A DNA stretch of 64,000 bases, from positions 173,352-237,351 of the forward strand of contig CAZSTS010000004.1 of NCBI GenBank assembly GCA_964609965.1, given 5' to 3'. Position numbers and translations under genes: made by a program. This DNA comes from JAHJDR01 sp964609965. Its GTDB lineage: Bacteria > UBA10199 > JADGCS01. This document shows positions 59,837 to 64,000 of this stretch, piece by piece; positions within the stretch are counted from its first letter, which is position 1, and every line of letters starts with the position of its first letter. Under the pieces are notes generated by a model. The model did no database searches. It was not told the origin of the DNA and was given only the letters and a program-made list of their open reading frames with translations.

Positions 59837-60064
59837 ATGAAAACATATAAAGATCAGAACATGTTAAAGTTCTTAGATGAATTAAGGGGCTTGAGTCATA
59901 GGGTTGCCAGTCATTCTGATGAGGCTTGTACAGTGCAAAAGAAAATAGATGAGATGACGCACAAAGTTCATCATGCCATTTCAATCAACACACACCTTAA
60001 AAATAAAAGAAAACAACTTGATGCTAGAATTGAGAGGATGAGGGAGTTGATCAAGCAGCAGTAA
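59837..60064 (+). CDS. Small coiled-coil protein
   Basis: 75 residues from ATG 59837, with AGAGGAGGT directly upstream. Nearly all helix with heptad-like hydrophobic spacing (LKFLDELRGLSHRVASH, KKIDEMTHKVHHAISIN, KNKRKQLDARIERMRELI), suggesting a dimeric coiled coil. No known family. Lies between secA and a PilZ protein. Confidence 0.6.
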   Translation: MKTYKDQNMLKFLDELRGLSHRVASHSDEACTVQKKIDEMTHKVHHAISINTHLKNKRKQLDARIERMRELIKQQ

Positions 60065-60100
60065 AGGTCTGTTGAAAAAAGCGCATCTAATGCGTTCGAC
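60063..60100. repeat. Partial MITE end
   Basis: AAGGTCTGTTGAAAAAAGCG followed by CATCTAATGCGTT matches the left end of the elements at 38894 and 54014, but the rest is missing. A truncated copy. Confidence 0.65.
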
Positions 60101-60166
60101 AATCCTGTCTGTAAAGAATTATAAAAAGACGTTTACCTTTCTTTTCAATCTTTCTATACTCTCATC

Positions 60167-60595
60167 GTGACCGATAAAAAAGACAATAAAGACAATCGAC
60201 GTTATCCACGCATCGACCATATCACGTCACGGCAAATTACCAGGCTTGATGAGTCTCAAACCCCACAACGCAACTACATCCTCACACAAAACATGTCAGC
60301 CTGCGGTATCAAATTCACAACTAATGAAAAACTCGAGCCAGCCACACATTTTCTGATCTATCTCAATGATCAGATGCTTCAAAGCATGAACAATGACTCT
60401 CAAAATTGGTTTAAATTGGGTGATTATTATCTTTCTAAAGTAATTTGGACCCAAGAGATTCGTCCTGGTTTTTATGAAGTTGGCGCTGGTTTTTTAGAGA
60501 AGAATTCTTGCAGCGAAGGTGATATCGACACCTTCACTGAACTTGTGAATCTTGATATGTTACAGTCTTTGCCTGATGTGCGGTATAGTCACTGA
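60167..60595 (+). CDS. PilZ-domain protein
   Basis: 142 residues, GTG start. N-terminal RRYPRIDHITSRQ with the RxxxR c-di-GMP-binding motif and, further on, the D/N-x-S-x-x-G motif (QNMSACGIKF). The remainder fits one PilZ beta-barrel with a short C-terminal helix (DTFTELVNLDMLQSL). Binds c-di-GMP if motifs are functional; target is unknown. It stands alone between short repeat arrays. Confidence 0.78.
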   Translation: MTDKKDNKDNRRYPRIDHITSRQITRLDESQTPQRNYILTQNMSACGIKFTTNEKLEPATHFLIYLNDQMLQSMNNDSQNWFKLGDYYLSKVIWTQEIRPGFYEVGAGFLEKNSCSEGDIDTFTELVNLDMLQSLPDVRYSH

Positions 60596-60620
60596 GCTAG
60601 TAGCTAGTAGCTAGTAGTAA
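60596..60620. repeat. GTAGCTA short tandem array
   Basis: Three to four GTAGCTA heptamers directly after the PilZ stop codon. Confidence 0.75.
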
Positions 60621-60651
60621 GTAAAAAGAGCCTGGCGTATCAAGCAGCTTT

Positions 60652-63048
60652 CTAATCAACTGTTCTAAATATCTCCACTTTCCCATTCTTTACAACTACC
60701 CCACATGCCCCGTGTTTATCCGTTCGTAATATCGTCGCACCATGCTTTTCCAGCCTCTTAATCACATCATGATGAGGGTGCCCAAAACCAAGGTTTTTTC
60801 CTACACCAATAAGTGCTATGTCAGGTTTGTTTTTTTTCAAAAAAAGACTCGTTGTCGAAGATCTGCTTCCATGGTGGGCTACTTTGAGAATGTCCGCCTT
60901 TAAACCGTTGCCATAGGTTTCAATGAGCTGTTTTTCGCCATTTCGTGAAAGATCACCTGTAAGCAAAGTTCTATAATCGCCGTGTTTGGCCATAATGACA
61001 ATGGATTGGTCGTTTTGGCTGTTAAATGGTTTATGTTTTATGTTTAATGGGGAAAGAATTTTAAGGGATGTGTTCTGATCAAGTTTTTGACTAAACCCTT
61101 TTTGTACGATTTTTAGCGGAACGCCTTGTTCGCTAATGAGTCTTAAAAGTCTTTGATAAGAGATCTCTTCCGAAAAAAAACCATTGATCCAGACCTCTCC
61201 AATTTCAAAGCTTTCCAAAAGCCCCTCTAGACCGCCATAGTGATCAATGTCAGGATGGGTAAGAACAACAAGGTCAATCTTATGAACCCACTTATGTCTA
61301 AAATAAGGAGTGAGAACCCTCTGTCCAATATCAAAATAACGATTTCCACCGGTATCAATGAGCACATTTTTGTTTTTGGTTTGAAGCAATATCGCATCAC
61401 CTTGTCCCACGTCTATCTGCGTCATTTTAAAATCAAAGTTGGTTTTTTGGTCATGCCAGGTAAAGAAAAGGGCTGCTAATAAAACAAAACCAAGAATAAC
61501 GGGGCCTCTTTTTTTTCGAATCAGAAAGAAAGAAAAAACCATAAGATAAAACAAGAGGACGTGAATAAGATGTGGCGTGTAAGCCCCTATTTTAGGCATG
61601 TTCCACTGATCTACAGCAAAGAGGATTTTAAGAAATATTGTTATTGATATGTCCCAACAAGACAATACGAAAGAAGAAGCTAAGGGGAAAATGAAAAAGC
61701 TAACAAGATACAAGAGGCCTAAGGGGATTACAATAAAGCAAAAATAAGGGATGGCCCAAAGATTGTTCAGAAAACCAAGAAGAGGCGTTTCACCAAAGTG
61801 GAATAAAACAAGAGGCATGAGAAGAAGGTTGATTAATAAGGAAATAAAAAAAATGTGAGCGAAAAACTGAATGGGCTTTGGACAGATATTTAAATGGTCT
61901 TTTAAATGGGTTTGTTCTGCGAGTCTTGGGTATAAAAAAGCCAGAATAAGCACACAGAGATAAGAAAATTGGAATGAGCAGTTATAAAGCTCAAGGGGGT
62001 TCCAAAGCAGATTGAAAGAGGCCGAAATAATGAGAATGTATAAAAAGTGTTTTTGACGATTTAAGATAAGCGAGAGCAAAAAGAGAAGAACCATCAAGCC
62101 AGCTCGATTAACTGATGGGCTAGAGGATACGAGAATGAGATAAAAACTTGCAAAAATGATAGTGAAAAAAGCCGCTATTTTTTGTTTGGGGAAGGTTAAG
62201 TATAGGCGTGGGATAAAGCCGCTTAGCAAAGAGGCAATGAAAAAAACCATGGCACACATCACACCAAAATGGGTTCCTGAAATAACAAAGAGATGAGAAA
62301 CGCCAGTGTTGCGAATGAGTGTTTTGTTTTTGCTCGTAATTGTCTTCGTGCCCAAAAGCAGGGCCAAGAGAATGTCTTTGTTTTTCGTTTTGTCAGCGGT
62401 GATTGAATCAGTGAGTTTGTTGCGTATTTTTTCTAGAAAGTCAGGGTGTGCTTTATGGAGGATTTTAATGCTTTCACATGAATGAACATAGGTCTTGCCC
62501 CAAATGCCCTGTCGTCTCAAATATCTTTTGTAATCAAACACACCTGGGTTATGATAGGAAGTAGGTTCCTTAACCCTGGCTTGGAATTCAATTTTGTCCC
62601 CTTTGCTAAGCACGCATTTTTCTCCAATCGTGAGAATAATTCTCCCTGAAACAGGGCTGGGTAAGGGTGAGATTCTTTCTTTTAAATCAAGAAGCAGTTT
62701 TGACGTGTTTTCCAGGTGTACAGGATTTTTGATAGCAAATCCCACATAAGTGCATTTTTTTGGAAAGAGGTTTTTGCTCAAGGGATTCTGGTTTAGAAAA
62801 AATAAGCTTATTGCTGAAATGAAAATCAAGGTTATCACCAAAAACCTCTTTTTTGAGGAGGAGCGAAGATAAACCAATGCAAAATTTAAGAAAACTATGA
62901 TGAAAAAGATATAAAAAGACCAAAATGGGTATTCTAGGCATAGGGATAATAGTGCGAGAAGTGAAAAAAGGGTGAGGCAAGGCCAATGAATGAGAATTGG
63001 GATTTGGATTTTAAGAAACCAGGATAGGGTTGTTTTAATTCGTTGCAC
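60652..63048 (-). CDS. comEC: ComEC/Rec2-type DNA-uptake channel
   Basis: 798 residues, GTG start. N-terminal helices and DUF4131-like OB-like part (residues ~1-200, e.g. VSGRIILTIGEKCVLSKGDKIEFQARVKEP), the Competence membrane domain (~220-520, with GVSHLFVISGTHFGVMCAMVFF and VNRAGLMVLLFLLSLIL), and a C-terminal metallo-beta-lactamase domain (~540-798: QIDVGQGDAILLQT, IDTGGN, LTHPDIDHYGGLEGLL, VAHHGSRSSTT). It translocates transforming DNA across the inner membrane. All three modules are intact. No other competence genes are in the window. Confidence 0.93.
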   Translation of the reverse strand: MQRIKTTLSWFLKIQIPILIHWPCLTLFSLLALLSLCLEYPFWSFYIFFIIVFLNFALVYLRSSSKKRFLVITLIFISAISLFFLNQNPLSKNLFPKKCTYVGFAIKNPVHLENTSKLLLDLKERISPLPSPVSGRIILTIGEKCVLSKGDKIEFQARVKEPTSYHNPGVFDYKRYLRRQGIWGKTYVHSCESIKILHKAHPDFLEKIRNKLTDSITADKTKNKDILLALLLGTKTITSKNKTLIRNTGVSHLFVISGTHFGVMCAMVFFIASLLSGFIPRLYLTFPKQKIAAFFTIIFASFYLILVSSSPSVNRAGLMVLLFLLSLILNRQKHFLYILIISASFNLLWNPLELYNCSFQFSYLCVLILAFLYPRLAEQTHLKDHLNICPKPIQFFAHIFFISLLINLLLMPLVLFHFGETPLLGFLNNLWAIPYFCFIVIPLGLLYLVSFFIFPLASSFVLSCWDISITIFLKILFAVDQWNMPKIGAYTPHLIHVLLFYLMVFSFFLIRKKRGPVILGFVLLAALFFTWHDQKTNFDFKMTQIDVGQGDAILLQTKNKNVLIDTGGNRYFDIGQRVLTPYFRHKWVHKIDLVVLTHPDIDHYGGLEGLLESFEIGEVWINGFFSEEISYQRLLRLISEQGVPLKIVQKGFSQKLDQNTSLKILSPLNIKHKPFNSQNDQSIVIMAKHGDYRTLLTGDLSRNGEKQLIETYGNGLKADILKVAHHGSRSSTTSLFLKKNKPDIALIGVGKNLGFGHPHHDVIKRLEKHGATILRTDKHGACGVVVKNGKVEIFRTVD

Positions 63049-63104
63049 ATAAAGCTCAATTCAAGATCTATGCCAAGATTAATTACTTGAAATTGTTATT
63101 GTCG

Positions 63105-63167
63105 GCCAGTCCCAGTCTTATCCCAGTCCCAAAAATGAGACTGTTTTAGTCCCGGCTGGGACTGGAA
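63105..63167. repeat. CCCAGTC arrays in inverted orientation
   Basis: CCAGTCCCAGTC and TATCCCAGTCCC units upstream and GACTGTTTTAGTCCCGGCTG and GGGACTGG units downstream can pair into a hairpin upstream of the barrel-protein gene. Confidence 0.6.
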
Positions 63168-63231
63168 AATCATTTCTTGCGACAAGCATAAAGTCCTGAT
63201 ATTAAAATTTTAATTTATTTTAGGGTGATTT

Positions 63232-63942
63232 GTGACCAAAAGAATAGGATACATATTATTTTTTCTCTGCTTGTTTCTTATACCTGTTTTAGTTTTTGCA
63301 CAGGAACAAGTTTCTGTTGAAACTGAACAAAATCAGGAATCAGGGGTTTTTCTGGCTGCCAATGGTGCTAGGCCGCCTGTTTGGTCTCCACCCAAAACAG
63401 TGTTTTCTAAAAAAATTAAACCAAGAAAAAGGCCTTCGGAAAAAGAAAAAATAGTCTATCCATTGATACGTGGTCGCAATGAGTTTTCTTTAAATTTAGA
63501 TTCTAGTCTATTTTATGGTCACACAGATCGGTACCGCGCTTTTTATACAATTCCAGCCACAGATATAGATCACATGGGTTATGCTGTGAGGCTTGGTGTT
63601 GAAGGTGTGTTGCAAAATGGTTTTGGTTTTCGTCTCATATCTGGCTATCAACGTATGTTTTATGCTGATCAGGGTATTCAGCAAATCAATCAAAGCTATT
63701 TAGAATTAGACATGGTTTTTTCATACTACTTTAAAAAAGATGTGAGAAAATTTGATCCTTATATTTTTATAGGTCCTACAGTTCTTTTCAGTACATCAAA
63801 TCAACTTGGTTTGTTAAATTTTGGCATTGGCATGCGTCACTTCTTTAATGACAAATGGTCTTTTCGTATTGAACCCGCCTTTCTCACAGAATTTGATGGG
63901 ATAAGGGCACAGCTGAATCTTGGAATAAATTATCATTTTTAA
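63232..63942 (+). CDS. Outer-membrane beta-barrel protein
   Basis: 236 residues, GTG start preceded by GGGTGAT. Signal peptide MTKRIGYILFFLCLFLIPVLVFA, a basic linker (VFSKKIKPRKRPSEKEKI), then alternating amphipathic strands: FSLNLDSSLFYGHTDR, YAVRLGVEGVLQNGFGFRLISGY, YLELDMVFSYYFKK, YIFIGPTVLFSTS, and a last strand ending in LGINYHF with a C-terminal Phe. This pattern fits an 8- to 10-stranded outer-membrane barrel. Ligand or role unknown. Confidence 0.72.
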   Translation: MTKRIGYILFFLCLFLIPVLVFAQEQVSVETEQNQESGVFLAANGARPPVWSPPKTVFSKKIKPRKRPSEKEKIVYPLIRGRNEFSLNLDSSLFYGHTDRYRAFYTIPATDIDHMGYAVRLGVEGVLQNGFGFRLISGYQRMFYADQGIQQINQSYLELDMVFSYYFKKDVRKFDPYIFIGPTVLFSTSNQLGLLNFGIGMRHFFNDKWSFRIEPAFLTEFDGIRAQLNLGINYHF

Positions 63943-64000
63943 GTTTGCGCAACCTGAATCATAGGTAACATTTTGAACCGGGAACATAGGTAACACAAAT
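63943..64000. other. Possible insertion-sequence end at the right edge
   Basis: CATAGGTAACA occurs twice (AATCATAGGTAACATTTTG, GGGAACATAGGTAACACA), flanking AACCGGGAA. Such tandem motifs are typical of the terminal region of some integrase-type insertion sequences, but no transposase is in view. Confidence 0.35.

Overview
The window is about 64 kb of moderately AT-rich bacterial chromosome with roughly 45 protein genes. No rRNA, tRNA, CRISPR array, prophage or complete insertion sequence was seen. The gene content points to a Gram-negative bacterium: a tolQ-tolR-tolA-tolB cluster, a TonB-dependent receptor, an outer-membrane barrel protein and several lipoproteins. An NtrC-type sigma-54 regulator, a coenzyme-B12-dependent ribonucleotide reductase, a bacterial deoxyhypusine-synthase-like gene, and many unrecognised proteins and intergenic repeats fit an uncultured deltaproteobacterium-like (Bdellovibrionota/UBA10199-like) lineage. 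That placement is inference; no marker gene here fixes the taxonomy.

Layout. 1-2.6 kb: a tightly coupled minus-strand module of a small membrane protein, a methyltransferase and a truncated membrane sulfatase-like enzyme. 2.6-9.6 kb: radical SAM enzyme, FG-GAP lipoprotein, two tandem CxxC proteins, an unknown 523-residue protein, gltX and a PhnD-like binding protein. 10-12.6 kb: a GMC oxidoreductase operon. 12.6-14.9 kb: queA, a small helical protein and the deoxyhypusine-synthase-like enzyme. 15-19.7 kb: a membrane protein, a beta-propeller lipoprotein and an NtrC-type regulator with a companion receiver; both the lipoprotein and the regulator have good sigma-54 promoters. 19.7-22.3 kb: purine salvage (phosphorylase, NupC) and thioredoxin. 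22.3-31.2 kb: mostly lineage-specific proteins, plus HlyIII-type and SagB-type genes and a tandem pair of large acidic paralogues. 31.4-36 kb: ppx/gppA-like gene and tolQRAB. 36.3-38.2 kb: amgK-murU, the MurNAc-recycling bypass. 38.2-45.2 kb: two unknowns, a flippase-like protein, a TonB receptor, an archaeal-type ATPase and an M15-like peptidase. 45.2-48 kb: an 835-residue HExxH protein bounded by 98-bp perfect direct repeats. 48.1-60.6 kb: gshA, rlmH, nrdJ with tandem NrdR boxes, an aminotransferase, class I aldolase, secA, a coiled-coil protein and a PilZ protein. 60.6-64 kb: comEC and an outer-membrane barrel protein.

Repeats are the most unusual feature. About sixteen loci carry imperfect short tandem repeats of about 7-8 bp, usually between genes but twice inside reading frames (queA, amgK). 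The unit families recur at distant loci. Around them lie long hairpin elements of MITE type (three complete and one partial copy of one shape, plus an unrelated one), a 28-bp GTAGGG palindrome present twice around ppx, and a leader hairpin repeat placed next to ribosome binding sites. The repeats often touch stop codons, leaders or promoters, so they appear to have shaped gene ends and possibly expression.

All calls come from reading motifs and architecture; no database search was possible.
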